Notes: generated from the sequence alone by a model not told the origin. DNA of 44,870 bases from Nitrospirota bacterium (GCA_012026685.1 VEOY01000160.1:1-44870); one strand, 5' to 3'; shown: positions 17,151 through 26,539, counted from the first letter of the stretch. Numbers and translations are program-made.

Positions 17151-17167
17151 AGCCTGATAAACAGGCT
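17151..17167 (-). other. Short hairpin upstream of aprB
   Basis: AGCCTG pairs with CAGGCT around a 5-base loop, in the aprB leader about 37 bases before the start codon. It is weak evidence of a structured leader. Confidence 0.3.
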
Positions 17168-17212
17168 TTGCTGACCGAACCGGGTCCCACCCCCTCTCAA
17201 TCAGTGGTGAGC

Positions 17213-17251
17213 GACCGGTGCAGAGTCAGGCATCCCAACGCCGCACCGGTC
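17213..17251 (-). promoter_or_regulatory. 9-bp hairpin in the sat-aprB spacer
   Basis: GACCGGTGC and GCACCGGTC pair perfectly around a 21-base loop in the 226-base gap between sat and aprB. There is no T-run behind it, so it is not a normal terminator. It could be an RNA processing or protein-binding element. Confidence 0.45.
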
Positions 17252-17340
17252 ACAGACACTTAGTTCATTAATTCTGCGCCTTCTGAATATTTATGACTCC
17301 GCATCTTCCTGAGCTTGTATAGAAAAAAATAACCATGAAT

Positions 17341-18540
17341 CTATTTCTCGAGACTCTGATAATACTTGATCAGAATTTCAGCCACTTCGGGACGTGAGAA
17401 TTCTTTAGGCGGCGCAATGCCCTTACCTAACATTTCGCGAACTTTTGTTCCCGAAAGCAGAACAAAATCTTCTTTCGTATGATCAGGTGCTTCACACATC
17501 ATAACAACCTTATTCAGTTTCTTCGAATACGCAGTGTGGTCCGCCTTGAAGATTTCGATCTTCAGTGCGCCGGCAGGCACTTCTTCATCGAAGATTTTTT
17601 GTGCATCAAATGCACCGTAGTGATCACCTACACCTGCATGGTCACGACCAACGATAAAGTGGCTTGCGCCCATGTTCTGACGGAAAATAGCATGGAGAAC
17701 GCCTTCGCGCGGGCCGGCGTACAGCATATCGAACCCGTAACCGGTAACCATTGCGCTGTTCTTCGGGAAGTACATCTCGACCATCTTACGGATCGCGGCG
17801 TCACGGACCGGTGCAGGGATGTCGCCCTTTTTCAGCTTGCCGAGCAACATGTGAATCACCAGGCCATCACAGCCGAGGCGATCCATTGCCATGTGGCAAA
17901 GCTCTTCGTGAGCCAGGTGCATCGGGTTGCGGGTCTGGAAAGCAACGATCTTCTTCCAGCCGCGCTCGGTGATTTCGTTGCGGATCTCGACTGCGGTGCG
18001 GAAGGTGTCCGGGAATTCATCCTGGAAGTACGAGAAGTTCAGAACCTTGATCGGCCCTGAGAGGCAAATTTTGCCCTGAGCGTTGAATGCTTCAACGCCC
18101 GGATGTGCTTCAGGGGGCCTGGGACGATACACTTTTTCAGACATCATTGCCATATCCGCATCGCTGAATTCTTCAACCGCCTTAACGTCCATGACGGCCA
18201 GTACGGGATTTCCTTCAACGTTTGGATCTTTCAGTGCTATACGGTCGCCTGCCTTGATTGAGCCTGCATCTTTGACCAGGTTCAAAATCGGCACAGGCCA
18301 GAATAGGCCGGATGCTGTTTTCATGTCTTTTGCAACAGACAGGGCATCAGCCTTGTTCATGTAGCCTGTCAATGGGTTGAAGTAACCACCGCCCAGCATG
18401 ACTGCATTTGCTGCAGTGGCTGAGCTCACAACAATAGACTTCAGACCTTTCGCTTCCCTCTGCAGGGCCTCATTTTCAGCCGTGTCATAGACATATAGTG
18501 GCTTTAGTTCGTCCGAACCATGCGGCTTGATTAAAGACAT
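17341..18540 (-). CDS. sat: Sulfate adenylyltransferase (ATP sulfurylase)
   Basis: 399 residues, the single-domain form without an APS kinase domain. Catalytic motifs are QTRNPMHLAHEEL (QxRNPxHxxH, near residue 200) and GRDHAGVGDHYG (near residue 298). It makes APS and PPi from ATP and sulfate, or the reverse. CAGGAGGAAGG precedes the ATG. It starts 42 bases after the adk stop and very probably shares its transcript. The PPi released can be used by HppA, encoded downstream. Confidence 0.97.
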   Translation of the reverse strand: MSLIKPHGSDELKPLYVYDTAENEALQREAKGLKSIVVSSATAANAVMLGGGYFNPLTGYMNKADALSVAKDMKTASGLFWPVPILNLVKDAGSIKAGDRIALKDPNVEGNPVLAVMDVKAVEEFSDADMAMMSEKVYRPRPPEAHPGVEAFNAQGKICLSGPIKVLNFSYFQDEFPDTFRTAVEIRNEITERGWKKIVAFQTRNPMHLAHEELCHMAMDRLGCDGLVIHMLLGKLKKGDIPAPVRDAAIRKMVEMYFPKNSAMVTGYGFDMLYAGPREGVLHAIFRQNMGASHFIVGRDHAGVGDHYGAFDAQKIFDEEVPAGALKIEIFKADHTAYSKKLNKVVMMCEAPDHTKEDFVLLSGTKVREMLGKGIAPPKEFSRPEVAEILIKYYQSLEK

Positions 18541-18582
18541 ATTACCTTCCTCCTGTTTAGGTTTTATATACGAATGAAATCG

Positions 18583-19233
18583 TTATTTCAGCTCCAGGGC
18601 TTTGCAGACCGTGGCGAAGATCTCGTCAATCGTCCCGGCAGCGCCGTCAACTGACTTCAGAATGCCCTTTTTCCCGTAATAATCAATAAGCGGCGCCGTC
18701 TGGGCGCTATAGACGTCGAGACGCTTCTTGATCGTCTCTTCCTTATCATCATCTCTCTGGAACAGTTGGCCGCCGCACTTATCGCAGGAACCCTCGTTTT
18801 TAGGTGCGTTGAAGTAGACGTTGTACATCTGGCCGCAGGCCTTGCAGGTCCTCCTGCCGGTAAGTCTCTTCATAAGGTTCTCGAAGGGCACATCAACACT
18901 GAGAGCAGCGGTGAGGGACATCCCGAGATTGCCGAGCATGGCATCAAGAGCCTCTGCCTGCTTCGTGTTTCGCGGGAACCCGTCAAGGATGTATCCTGCC
19001 TTGCAGTCTTCCTGTTTAAGTCTCTCCTCTACCATGCCGAGAACAACACTGTCCGGAACAAGCTCTCCCTTGTCCATGTAGCTCTTGGCCTCTTTGCCAA
19101 GAGCGGTACCTGCTGCTACAGCAGCCCTCAACAGGTCGCCAGTCGAAACCTGCGGCATCGGATATTTCTCTATGATCTTTTTTGCCTGCGTTCCCTTGCC
19201 GGCACCAGGCGCTCCAAGCAGTACCAATCTCAT
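18583..19233 (-). CDS. adk: Adenylate kinase, zinc-binding lid type
   Basis: 216 residues. The ATG at 19233 has TAGGAGG upstream and puts the P-loop GAPGAGKGTQ at residue 7; a longer frame to 19350 runs through the promoter and is rejected. The lid has four cysteines, CKACG and CDKCGG, the metal-binding form. It converts AMP plus ATP to two ADP. Its place directly before sat and apr, which together consume ATP and release AMP, suggests a dedicated AMP recycling role as well as its housekeeping one. Confidence 0.95.
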   Translation of the reverse strand: MRLVLLGAPGAGKGTQAKKIIEKYPMPQVSTGDLLRAAVAAGTALGKEAKSYMDKGELVPDSVVLGMVEERLKQEDCKAGYILDGFPRNTKQAEALDAMLGNLGMSLTAALSVDVPFENLMKRLTGRRTCKACGQMYNVYFNAPKNEGSCDKCGGQLFQRDDDKEETIKKRLDVYSAQTAPLIDYYGKKGILKSVDGAAGTIDEIFATVCKALELK

Positions 19234-19333
19234 GCAGCCTCCTAATAAATTAAACGTATTTGTTCTCAGGAAAACCAAAACCGTTGATTTAGGCACACTA
19301 ATGACGGCGGTTTGAGCCTTTTGAAACGTTATA

Positions 19334-19363
19334 ACTATATAGTCGGACATTTTTCTTAGTCAA
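19334..19363 (-). promoter_or_regulatory. Promoter of the adk-sat-apr-qmo cluster
   Basis: On the minus strand TTGACT is followed after 16 bases by TATATA (or after 18 by TATAGT). It sits in an AT-rich 213-base gap. The predicted transcript start leaves a leader of about 95 bases before adk. Confidence 0.6.
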
Positions 19364-19446
19364 ATTCATATTTTTGATACATAGATAAAAATTACTTATT
19401 TTATTGATCATTCAGCAGGAAATCCCAATAAAACTGTCACTTCCAT

Positions 19447-20043
19447 TTAATCAAGCACTCTTTTTAAATAGACATAAAACTTGCCTATTGCCCTTCCCCT
19501 ATGGCTCAATCCATCCTTTTCATCGGCGGTCATCTCGGCAAATGTCCTATCGTGTCCAAGGGGGCAGAACACAGGATCATATCCGAAGCCGCTGAATCCT
19601 CTGGCCCTTCTTCCTATTGTGCCCCTGACGTGACCGGAAAAGGTCTTGCATCTTCCATCCGGAAGGGCTAGGGCTAGACAGCACACAAATCGCGCCGTTC
19701 TCTTATTGGGATCTGAGATATCCTTCATGTTTTTGAGTAGTTTCTTTACATTGTTTCGATCATTCGCATCTTTTCCCGCATAACGGGCTGAATAAACGCC
19801 GGGGGCCCCACCAAGGGCATCGACCTCCAGACCTGAGTCGTCAGCAAGTGCGGGACAGCCGGTATACCGGGCAATTGCGACAGCTTTTTTTGCTGCGTTT
19901 TGTCTGAACGTCCTGCCATCCTCTATCACGTCAGGACAGCCGGGAAAAGCATCCAGTGTTTCGAATGTGATGGCCCGGCCGGCAAACATTCGCGTTAGTT
20001 CTTCTACTTTCTTCTTGTTTTTCGTGGCCAATATAATACGCAC
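19447..20043 (-). CDS. rdgB: XTP/dITP diphosphatase (Ham1/RdgB)
   Basis: 198 residues from a GTG start at 20043, chosen because GAGGGAG lies upstream and the protein then begins directly with the family's first strand (VRIILATKNKKKVEEL). An ATG at 20130 would add 29 unrelated residues. Family motifs are present: ATKNKKK, DDSGLEVDAL, SARYAG, GFGYDPVF and SHRGRA. It hydrolyses non-canonical purine triphosphates (XTP, dITP) to monophosphates plus PPi, cleaning the nucleotide pool. It is upstream of the adk promoter and is probably a separate unit. Confidence 0.93.
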   Translation of the reverse strand: MRIILATKNKKKVEELTRMFAGRAITFETLDAFPGCPDVIEDGRTFRQNAAKKAVAIARYTGCPALADDSGLEVDALGGAPGVYSARYAGKDANDRNNVKKLLKNMKDISDPNKRTARFVCCLALALPDGRCKTFSGHVRGTIGRRARGFSGFGYDPVFCPLGHDRTFAEMTADEKDGLSHRGRAIGKFYVYLKRVLD

Positions 20044-20164
20044 TGTGATCTCCCTCTTGGCAAATTTCCATCCCGGTACTTTTCCTGTTGTCTCGCCGGA
20101 TGAGATAAGCTGATATTGTATGTTAAACATTGAAAAACATTAAAGGCTTTTGGTAGTATTCCAA

Positions 20165-20572
20165 ATGTCCGAAGAACCAAGAAGCGCCGGGCTTCTTTTG
20201 CGAACAGCGGCAAAAGTCCTTGATTTTATTCTCATAGCAGCGGTTATTGAAATACTTCCGAGAGCAGGGTTCTTTGCAGGGCTGGCCTATCTCCTCCTGA
20301 GCGACGGGCTGTTTGACGGCAGGAGCATAGGCAAGAAGCTGATCAAGCTGAAGGTTGTTTCTTCTGAGACTCAACAGCCCTGCACTTTCAGGGGTTCTAT
20401 CCTCAGGAACAGCACATTCGGACTGGGATACCTTCTCTGGCTTATCCCGTGGATCGGCTGGATATTCGTCATTATAGTTTCTGTGCTGGAACTTATCCTG
20501 GTACTCGGGAGCAAAGAGGGCAAGCGTCTGGGAGACGAATTCGCCCGGACATCGGTTATCGAAGAAATTTGA
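20165..20572 (+). CDS. RDD-family membrane protein
   Basis: 135 residues from the ATG at 20165; a TTG at 20150 with AAAGG upstream is an alternative. It has three likely membrane segments and the family's RDD-like start (AAKVLDFILI, with the Asp kept), the GKKLIKLKVV loop and a LGDEFARTSVI C-terminal segment. RDD proteins are small membrane proteins of poorly known, possibly ion-transport, function. It lies 20 bases before mreB on the same strand and may be the first gene of the cell-shape operon. Confidence 0.8.
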   Translation: MSEEPRSAGLLLRTAAKVLDFILIAAVIEILPRAGFFAGLAYLLLSDGLFDGRSIGKKLIKLKVVSSETQQPCTFRGSILRNSTFGLGYLLWLIPWIGWIFVIIVSVLELILVLGSKEGKRLGDEFARTSVIEEI

Positions 20573-20592
20573 CACACCAATGAGGAGTTATC

Positions 20593-21624
20593 ATGTTTTT
20601 TCATAATATACTGGGACTTTTTTCGAATGATCTTGCAATTGACCTCGGTACGGCAAACACGCTCGTGTACGTGAAGGGCCGCGGTATTGTCTGCGACGAA
20701 CCCTCCGTGGTCGTCATACGGAAGGATAACAAGAAGACCGTTGCTGTCGGTGCAGAAGCAAAAAGGATGCTTGGTAAAACACCATCAAATATCATGGCGA
20801 TACGGCCGATGAAAGACGGTGTCATCGCCGATTTTGACGCGACCGGTGAAATGCTGAAGTACTTCATCAAGAAAGTGCATAATCGCAGGAGTTTTGTGTC
20901 CCCGAGAGTTATCATCGGCGTTCCTTCGGGGATTACCCAGGTTGAGCAGAGGGCGGTGAAGGATGCAGCAGAAGCATCGGGCGCACGCGAAGTCTATCTC
21001 ATCGAGGAACCGATGGCAGCTGCGATCGGCGTCGGGCTCCCTGTTGGGGAACCTTCAGGTAATATGATCGTTGACATCGGTGGCGGCACAACAGACGTTG
21101 CGGTGATATCCCTCGACGGGGTGGTATACAGCAAGGCTGTCCGCGTCGGCGGAGACAAGATGGATGAGGCGATCATGGCTTACATAAAGCGAAGGTACAA
21201 TCTCATGATAGGCGACATGACATCGGAGCAGATCAAGATAGATCTTGGATCTGCTTACAGTTCGGACGGCACTGATAAGCGCATAATGGACATCAAAGGC
21301 AGGGATTTGATCTCCGGCATTCCCAAGACAATTACCATTAACGAAGATGAAATCCGCGAGGCACTGTCGGAACCGATCAATATCATTCTGGATACCATAA
21401 AGGTAGCCCTTGAGAACACACCGCCTGAACTGGCCGCAGACATCGTAGACAGGGGCATTGTCCTTGCCGGCGGAGGAGCGCTCCTGCGCGGTCTTGACTC
21501 GCTCATCAAACAGGAGACGAACCTTCCGGTCATTGTTGCGGAAAATCCTCTGAAGGCCGTCGTGCAGGGCGTCGGCAAGATGCGCGACGAACTCGAATTG
21601 CTCAGAAGAGTCGCCATAACTTAG
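20593..21624 (+). CDS. mreB: Rod-shape-determining actin homologue MreB
   Basis: 343 residues; GAGGAG lies upstream. The actin-fold nucleotide motifs are clear: [11 protein letters not shown] near residue 16, the second phosphate loop [15 protein letters not shown] near residue 158, and [12 protein letters not shown] near residue 290. It forms membrane-bound filaments that direct lateral wall synthesis. It heads mreBCD-mrdA-rodA, the classic elongasome operon. Confidence 0.97.
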   Translation: MFFHNILGLFSNDLAIDLGTANTLVYVKGRGIVCDEPSVVVIRKDNKKTVAVGAEAKRMLGKTPSNIMAIRPMKDGVIADFDATGEMLKYFIKKVHNRRSFVSPRVIIGVPSGITQVEQRAVKDAAEASGAREVYLIEEPMAAAIGVGLPVGEPSGNMIVDIGGGTTDVAVISLDGVVYSKAVRVGGDKMDEAIMAYIKRRYNLMIGDMTSEQIKIDLGSAYSSDGTDKRIMDIKGRDLISGIPKTITINEDEIREALSEPINIILDTIKVALENTPPELAADIVDRGIVLAGGGALLRGLDSLIKQETNLPVIVAENPLKAVVQGVGKMRDELELLRRVAIT

Positions 21625-21632
21625 CGCCTGGA

Positions 21633-22412
21633 ATGCTCAAGAAGAGGTCCATCCTTTTTCTTCTTGTCGTAGTAGTTCTTTTTTCTGTCATGACCTATCA
21701 GAGCAGGAAGGGATATTCCCTGACAGGCACGCCCCTTTCCTTGCTGATCAACGGCATCTCTTCCACATTAACTTCACTGACAGATGCGATTAAGCGGCCC
21801 TTTACGGAAATAGCACTCCGGAGCGAGGAAAACCGTGCCCTGCGCAAACAGGTTGATGAACTCCTTCTTGAACGGATGAAATACCAGGAGGCGCTTTCCG
21901 AAAACAGGAGGATGAGGGATCTCCTGAGGCTGCGTGAAACGTGGCTAAAAGCGATAGCCACTGCCCGGATCATAGCACGGGGCGCAAATTACTGGTCACA
22001 TACTTTTGTGGTGGACAAAGGAGGCAATGACGGCATAGTGAAGGACGCGGCTGCAATTACGCCAAAGGGATTGGCAGGAAAGATTTACCAGATTTCGCCT
22101 TCGTACGCTAACCTTCTCCTTATCACGGACATAAATTTCTCCGCTGCGGTCAGGCTTCAGGAAAGCAGGAAAGAAGGGATACTTTCCGGCACGGGCTCGG
22201 ACAAGACCGTTTTGAAGTATATCCCGCCGGAAGAGGATGTCAAGACAGGAGAGGTAGTCATTACCTCCGGTCTTGATCGTCTCTTCCCTGCCGGCATACC
22301 GGTTGGATATGTTTCAAAGGTCGACCGCCAGGGAACCGGGCACTTCCAGTATATTGAGGTCACCCCGTTTGTCGATAACGCGACAATAGAAGAAGTGCTT
22401 ATCGTCAAATGA
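21633..22412 (+). CDS. mreC: Rod-shape-determining protein MreC
   Basis: 259 residues. There is one N-terminal membrane segment (about residues 7-24), then a coiled coil (about 60-95, SEENRALRKQVDELLLERMK) and the periplasmic beta-domain with GLAGKIYQISPSYANLLLITD. It links MreB filaments to PBP2. It begins 8 bases after mreB and overlaps mreD by ATGA. Confidence 0.95.
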   Translation: MLKKRSILFLLVVVVLFSVMTYQSRKGYSLTGTPLSLLINGISSTLTSLTDAIKRPFTEIALRSEENRALRKQVDELLLERMKYQEALSENRRMRDLLRLRETWLKAIATARIIARGANYWSHTFVVDKGGNDGIVKDAAAITPKGLAGKIYQISPSYANLLLITDINFSAAVRLQESRKEGILSGTGSDKTVLKYIPPEEDVKTGEVVITSGLDRLFPAGIPVGYVSKVDRQGTGHFQYIEVTPFVDNATIEEVLIVK

Positions 22413-22864
22413 AATTGTTCGCAGCGATATTGGCCGTACTTATTGCATTTGTGCTTCAGACAAAGGTCTCCCTCCTGTCGATTTCTCCGAACCTGACAGT
22501 AATGCTTGCGTACTTTGCCGGTATGAAATACGGCGAGACCAGGGGAATGGCAGCCGGCCTTGTGATCGGCGGCATTGAAGACAGCCTTTCCAGTTCCATC
22601 ATCGGACCGAACATGATGGGAAAAGCCCTTGCGGGCTTTTTTGCCTCATTCTTCCTTTCCGGCGGTTTTTTTATCTGGACGCCGCTTCTCGGCATCCTTG
22701 GTGCATTCCTTCTTACTCTGGTCGATAATGCGGTTGTCTATCTCACTCTCGGGATGTTCGACAGGGTCCCGACAAGCCCCTCGGCAGCCCTGTTCACTTC
22801 GGTGTTGCAGTCGCTGCTCAATGCCGCTGCAGGTATGTTCATAAGGCCCCCTCATGCAGACTGA
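22409..22864 (+). CDS. mreD: Rod-shape-determining membrane protein MreD
   Basis: 151 residues with about five membrane segments, a normal size for MreD. Family-like sequence includes SPNLTVMLAYFAGMKYGETRG. Identity rests on topology plus its fixed place between mreC and mrdA. It overlaps mreC by 4 and mrdA by 11 bases. Confidence 0.9.
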   Translation: MKLFAAILAVLIAFVLQTKVSLLSISPNLTVMLAYFAGMKYGETRGMAAGLVIGGIEDSLSSSIIGPNMMGKALAGFFASFFLSGGFFIWTPLLGILGAFLLTLVDNAVVYLTLGMFDRVPTSPSAALFTSVLQSLLNAAAGMFIRPPHAD

Positions 22865-24635
22865 CCGGCCAGATACTGAAAAGATCACCTTAAGCGCATA
22901 TCTCATTATCCTGGGCTTCGTAATTCTCGTCCTTAGACTGTGGCAGCTTCAGATACTTCAGGGAAGCGAGATGAGAAAGGTGTCTGAAACAAATCGGCTC
23001 AGAGTCATAGGCGTACCGGCGCCGCGGGGCATAATCTTTGACCGGAACAATATTCCTTTAGTCCGAAATACTCCTTACTTCTGTGCTTCCGTGATCCCCC
23101 AGGAATTCAACAGGGCCGATATAACAGATCTTGCCCGGTTGCTTGATGTGCCTGAGACAGATCTCTATGACCGGGTCACCCGCAAGGCGGCGAGCCCTTT
23201 TACCCCTGTGAGGATCAAAGAAGGTCTCACCTTCAGTGAAGTGAGCTATATCGAAGCGCGCCGCTCCGATTTCCCCGGCCTTCTGATCGAAGTGGAAACG
23301 AGCAGAGAATATAGATACGGCGATATTGGCGCTCACTTGATCGGCTACCTGGGGAAGCTTAATCCCCGGCAGTCCAAGGACCCGAGTTTCAAGGACGTCC
23401 CGCCTGAGGCCTTTATCGGTCAGTGGGGTGCTGAAAAGCTATATGATAAGTCTCTTCGTGGTACTGCCGGCCAGAGGATCATAGAGGTCGATGCTGTGGG
23501 GAGGGAGATCCGGCTTCTCTATGAAACCGTGCCTGTAAAAGGGTCTGACATCACTCTCAGCATGGACATTGCGGTCCAGAAAGAAGCAGAGGATGCCTTT
23601 GCCGGAAGGGCAGGGGCGTTCGTCGCCATAAAACCTGACACCGGAGAAATCCTCGGCTTGGTCAGCTCGCCTTCCTTTGATCCGAACAAGTTTGCAAAGG
23701 GAATAAGCTATGATGACTGGCAGACCCTCATGGAAGACAAAAAACTGCCTATGCTGAACCGCGCAATCCAGAGCCAATACCCGCCCGGATCGACATTCAA
23801 GATCATTACCGCCATAGCTGCTCTTGAGGCCGGCGCTATTGATACCGGCACTAAGTTTGAGTGCAAAGGCGGTTTAAACTACGGGAAATGGCGCTTTGGA
23901 TGCTGGCAAAAGAAGGGGCATAACGTCCTGTCGATTCACCGTGCCCTTGTCGAGTCCTGCGATGTTTTTTTCTATGAGACAGGCAGGCGGGCAGGTTTTG
24001 ACAAGGTTGCAGAAGTTGCCAGACTCTTCGGATTGGGAACCGAGACCGGGATACCCCTCGGCAATGAAAAAAAAGGGCTCATTCCAGATTCTCACTGGAA
24101 GCTTGAGACAAAAAAGACCCCTTGGTTTCTTGGTGAAACATTCATCAATTCCATCGGCCAGGGTTATGTACTGACAACACCGATCCAACTTGCTGTCATG
24201 ATGAGTGCTGTCGCAAACAACGGACATATTTACCAGCCGACCCTTCTCCGTGATGCACCACCTGCGCTTGTCAGAACATTAGATATCAGCCCGGACACCT
24301 TTGAAATCGTAAAAGATGCGCTGAAGGGTGTAGTAAATGAGCCGGGAGGAACAGGGCACGCTGCCCATTCCGCGATGGCCGCTGTCGGCGGCAAGACGGG
24401 GACTGCCCAGGTCGTCGGCATAAGGAAAGACTCAAAGTATCTTGCTGAGCGATTTCGGGACCATGCATGGTTCGTCGCCTTTGCCCCGGTCGAAAAACCG
24501 GAAATAGCTCTTTCCGTCTTCGTTGAGCACGGAGGTCACGGAGGAAGCGCGGCCGCCCCTATCGCCAAAAAGGCCGTTGAGGCATATCTTCTGTCTGCAG
24601 ACAAGAAAAAGGAACTGGTGAATGTTCAACATTGA
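22854..24635 (+). CDS. mrdA: Penicillin-binding protein 2 (elongasome transpeptidase)
   Basis: 593 residues. It has an N-terminal membrane anchor (about residues 12-33), a dimerisation/pedestal region and the transpeptidase domain with the three active-site motifs: Ser313-xx-Lys316 (GSTFK), SCD at 368-370 and KTGT at 514-517. It cross-links peptidoglycan along the cell side and works with RodA. It overlaps mreD by 11 and rodA by 14 bases, so the operon is translationally coupled. Confidence 0.96.
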   Translation: MQTDRPDTEKITLSAYLIILGFVILVLRLWQLQILQGSEMRKVSETNRLRVIGVPAPRGIIFDRNNIPLVRNTPYFCASVIPQEFNRADITDLARLLDVPETDLYDRVTRKAASPFTPVRIKEGLTFSEVSYIEARRSDFPGLLIEVETSREYRYGDIGAHLIGYLGKLNPRQSKDPSFKDVPPEAFIGQWGAEKLYDKSLRGTAGQRIIEVDAVGREIRLLYETVPVKGSDITLSMDIAVQKEAEDAFAGRAGAFVAIKPDTGEILGLVSSPSFDPNKFAKGISYDDWQTLMEDKKLPMLNRAIQSQYPPGSTFKIITAIAALEAGAIDTGTKFECKGGLNYGKWRFGCWQKKGHNVLSIHRALVESCDVFFYETGRRAGFDKVAEVARLFGLGTETGIPLGNEKKGLIPDSHWKLETKKTPWFLGETFINSIGQGYVLTTPIQLAVMMSAVANNGHIYQPTLLRDAPPALVRTLDISPDTFEIVKDALKGVVNEPGGTGHAAHSAMAAVGGKTGTAQVVGIRKDSKYLAERFRDHAWFVAFAPVEKPEIALSVFVEHGGHGGSAAAPIAKKAVEAYLLSADKKKELVNVQH

Positions 24636-25743
24636 CCGAAGGCTTATCCGCAATTTTGACTGGATCACCTTCAGTATCATTATCGTCATATCCCTTATCG
24701 GCATCATGACCATATTCAGCGCCACTCGCCAGCCCGGAGACGCACCTCAGGCTTCGTTCTATATAAAACAGATCGTCTGGCTGCTTATCAGCATCTGCGC
24801 GCTGATCGCCATAATCAGCTTTGATTACATCTGGCTCGGCAGGATAGCGCTGGTCCTTTATATTGCCGGCATTGTGCTCCTGGTCATCGTACTTATCTCC
24901 GGCAGGACCGGTATGGGTGCCCAGCGATGGATCAGCATCGGCTTTTTCTCTTTCCAGCCCTCGGAATTTTTCAAGCTTATCTTTATCATCATGCTTGCAA
25001 ATTACTTTAGTCTGCAACGGGAGACCCTCGACACCTTTGCTCTGCTCCGGGTCTTCTTCATGATTGTCTGTATCCCTTTTCTGCTCCTGTTCAAGCAGCC
25101 CGACCTCGGCACTGCTGTCGTTGTGCTCCTGATATTCATTTCCGTTTCACTTGCGCGGGGCCTTCAGAAAAAACTGTTCGTCAGTCTTATAATCATCGGC
25201 ATGGTCTCTCTGCCGTTCATCGGGAACATTCTCTGGACCGGACTCAAGGATTATCAGAAGAATCGCCTTATCGCATTCATCGACCCCCAAGCCGATCCTA
25301 TGGGCATCGGTTACCACATCAACCAGTCCAAGATCGCCATCGGCTCGGGAGAACTCACGGGGAAGGGCTTCTTAAAGGGAACGCAAGGACCGTTCAGATT
25401 TCTGCCGGAAAAGCACACGGACTTCATCTTTGCCGTTTATGCGGAAGAACGCGGGTTCGTAGGCTCCATATTTCTGCTCTTTCTCTACTTCGTTTTGGTC
25501 CTGCGCGGACTTGATACTGCCCGTAAGGCAAAGGATGAGTTCGGTCGGCTCCTCGCCCTCGGCATTACGTTCATGTTCAGCATCTATTTCTTCGTAAATG
25601 TCGGCATGACGCTGGGCATCATGCCGGTTGTCGGAATTCCGCTGCCGTTCATGAGCTATGGGGGAACTGCGCTGTTGTCGAACTTTATCTCGGCGGGGGT
25701 CCTGATCAACATCAGGACGCGGCGCTTCAGCCTCTTTTATTAA
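24622..25743 (+). CDS. rodA: Rod-shape-determining glycosyltransferase RodA
   Basis: 373 residues with about ten membrane segments, SEDS family. Family sequences include QPDLGTAVV near residue 157, the long loop with DPQADPMGIGYHINQSKIAIGSG, FAVYAEERGFVG, and PFMSYGGTALLSN near the C-terminus. RodA is the polymerase partner of PBP2. It is the last gene of the elongasome operon. Confidence 0.96.
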   Translation: MFNIDRRLIRNFDWITFSIIIVISLIGIMTIFSATRQPGDAPQASFYIKQIVWLLISICALIAIISFDYIWLGRIALVLYIAGIVLLVIVLISGRTGMGAQRWISIGFFSFQPSEFFKLIFIIMLANYFSLQRETLDTFALLRVFFMIVCIPFLLLFKQPDLGTAVVVLLIFISVSLARGLQKKLFVSLIIIGMVSLPFIGNILWTGLKDYQKNRLIAFIDPQADPMGIGYHINQSKIAIGSGELTGKGFLKGTQGPFRFLPEKHTDFIFAVYAEERGFVGSIFLLFLYFVLVLRGLDTARKAKDEFGRLLALGITFMFSIYFFVNVGMTLGIMPVVGIPLPFMSYGGTALLSNFISAGVLINIRTRRFSLFY

Positions 25744-25755
25744 GAAGGTTGATTC

Positions 25756-25764
25756 TGGTATAAT
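25756..25764 (+). promoter_or_regulatory. Extended -10 promoter upstream of tRNA-Met
   Basis: TGGTATAAT, a perfect extended -10, sits just after the rodA stop and 84 bases before the tRNA. No -35 is needed for this class. Confidence 0.4.
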
Positions 25765-25848
25765 TTTGTTTCTGAATTATTGGCTGTTGTAAGCTTTTTT
25801 ATCTTTAACCTATTCACTGTTCACTATTTACTTGTTACTGTAGTTCAT

Positions 25849-25924
25849 GGCGGTGTAGCTCAGTTGGCAGAGCATGCGACTCATATTCGCAGTGTCCGGG
25901 GTTCAAATCCCTGCACCGCCACCA
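25849..25924 (+). tRNA. tRNA-Met (anticodon CAT), elongator type
   Basis: Cloverleaf with acceptor GGCGGTG/CACCGCC, D arm GCTC...GAGC, and anticodon stem TGCGA/TCGCA with loop CTCATAT, giving anticodon CAT. The T arm is CGGGG/CCCTG around TTCAAAT. CCA is encoded (ACCA end). The full first acceptor pair and overall sequence favour an elongator Met over an initiator. A lysidine-modified tRNA-Ile (CAT) cannot be fully excluded by eye. Confidence 0.9.
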
Positions 25925-25933
25925 ACCTTCCCC

Positions 25934-26539
25934 TCATTTACTCGAGCTGCTCACAGGCGTCGCGCACTGCAAATTCATGAAATAAAGAGGCAACGCGATT
26001 GCCACAAGCAGAACTCCCTGCCCCATAATAAGCATGTGAACACCCGCAATCGTAATCAGGTAAAAAGACGTGATCAGTGTACCGATGATGCTCCCAAAGG
26101 TAGAAAGCGCATACAGTGTACCGATCGTTTTGCCTGACGTATGTACGCTGCAGATCATGAGCTTAGCCGTATAGGGGCTGACGATACCGAGGAATATCGA
26201 TGGCAGCAAAAAAAGGATTGTTGCGGCGATGAGAGGGCTCAGCCTGACCCCAAGGTCTTTCATGAATATCCAGTCAGATAGCGGCCCGCTGTATGCAGGA
26301 AACGTTAGCAGAAGAATGCCGGGGACCAGCAACATCAGACTGAGTTTCCGCGCAGAGGGATTGATGTCTGCGATTCTGCCACCAAGATAATAACCTGCCG
26401 ACAGCCCAGCGAGAAAAACACTGATCAGGCTCCCCCAGACGAAGACGGAACTGCCGAAGTTTGGGGCAAGCACCCTGCTTCCGAGTATCTCGAACGACAT
26501 CACGATCGCTCCGCAAAAAAAGACCGCCAGATAGATCAT
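25934..26539 (-). CDS. Membrane protein resembling the membrane half of fused spermidine-synthase proteins
   Basis: 201 residues with about six membrane helices and a start like MIYLAVFFCGAIVMSFEILGSRVLAPNFGSS, which is typical of the membrane region of the proteins annotated as fused MFS/spermidine synthase. AAGGTGGGG lies upstream. It begins 9 bases after the stop of the signal-bearing spermidine-synthase-like gene, so the two probably make the two-part equivalent of a normally fused protein. Transport substrate and function are unknown. It converges on the tRNA-Met gene, 9 bases away. Confidence 0.75.
   Translation of the reverse strand: MIYLAVFFCGAIVMSFEILGSRVLAPNFGSSVFVWGSLISVFLAGLSAGYYLGGRIADINPSARKLSLMLLVPGILLLTFPAYSGPLSDWIFMKDLGVRLSPLIAATILFLLPSIFLGIVSPYTAKLMICSVHTSGKTIGTLYALSTFGSIIGTLITSFYLITIAGVHMLIMGQGVLLVAIALPLYFMNLQCATPVSSSSK

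Noticed and set aside
19233-19350. Longer adenylate kinase start at 19350
   Set aside because: The extension runs through the promoter at 19334-19363, has no ribosome site, and is not part of the kinase fold.
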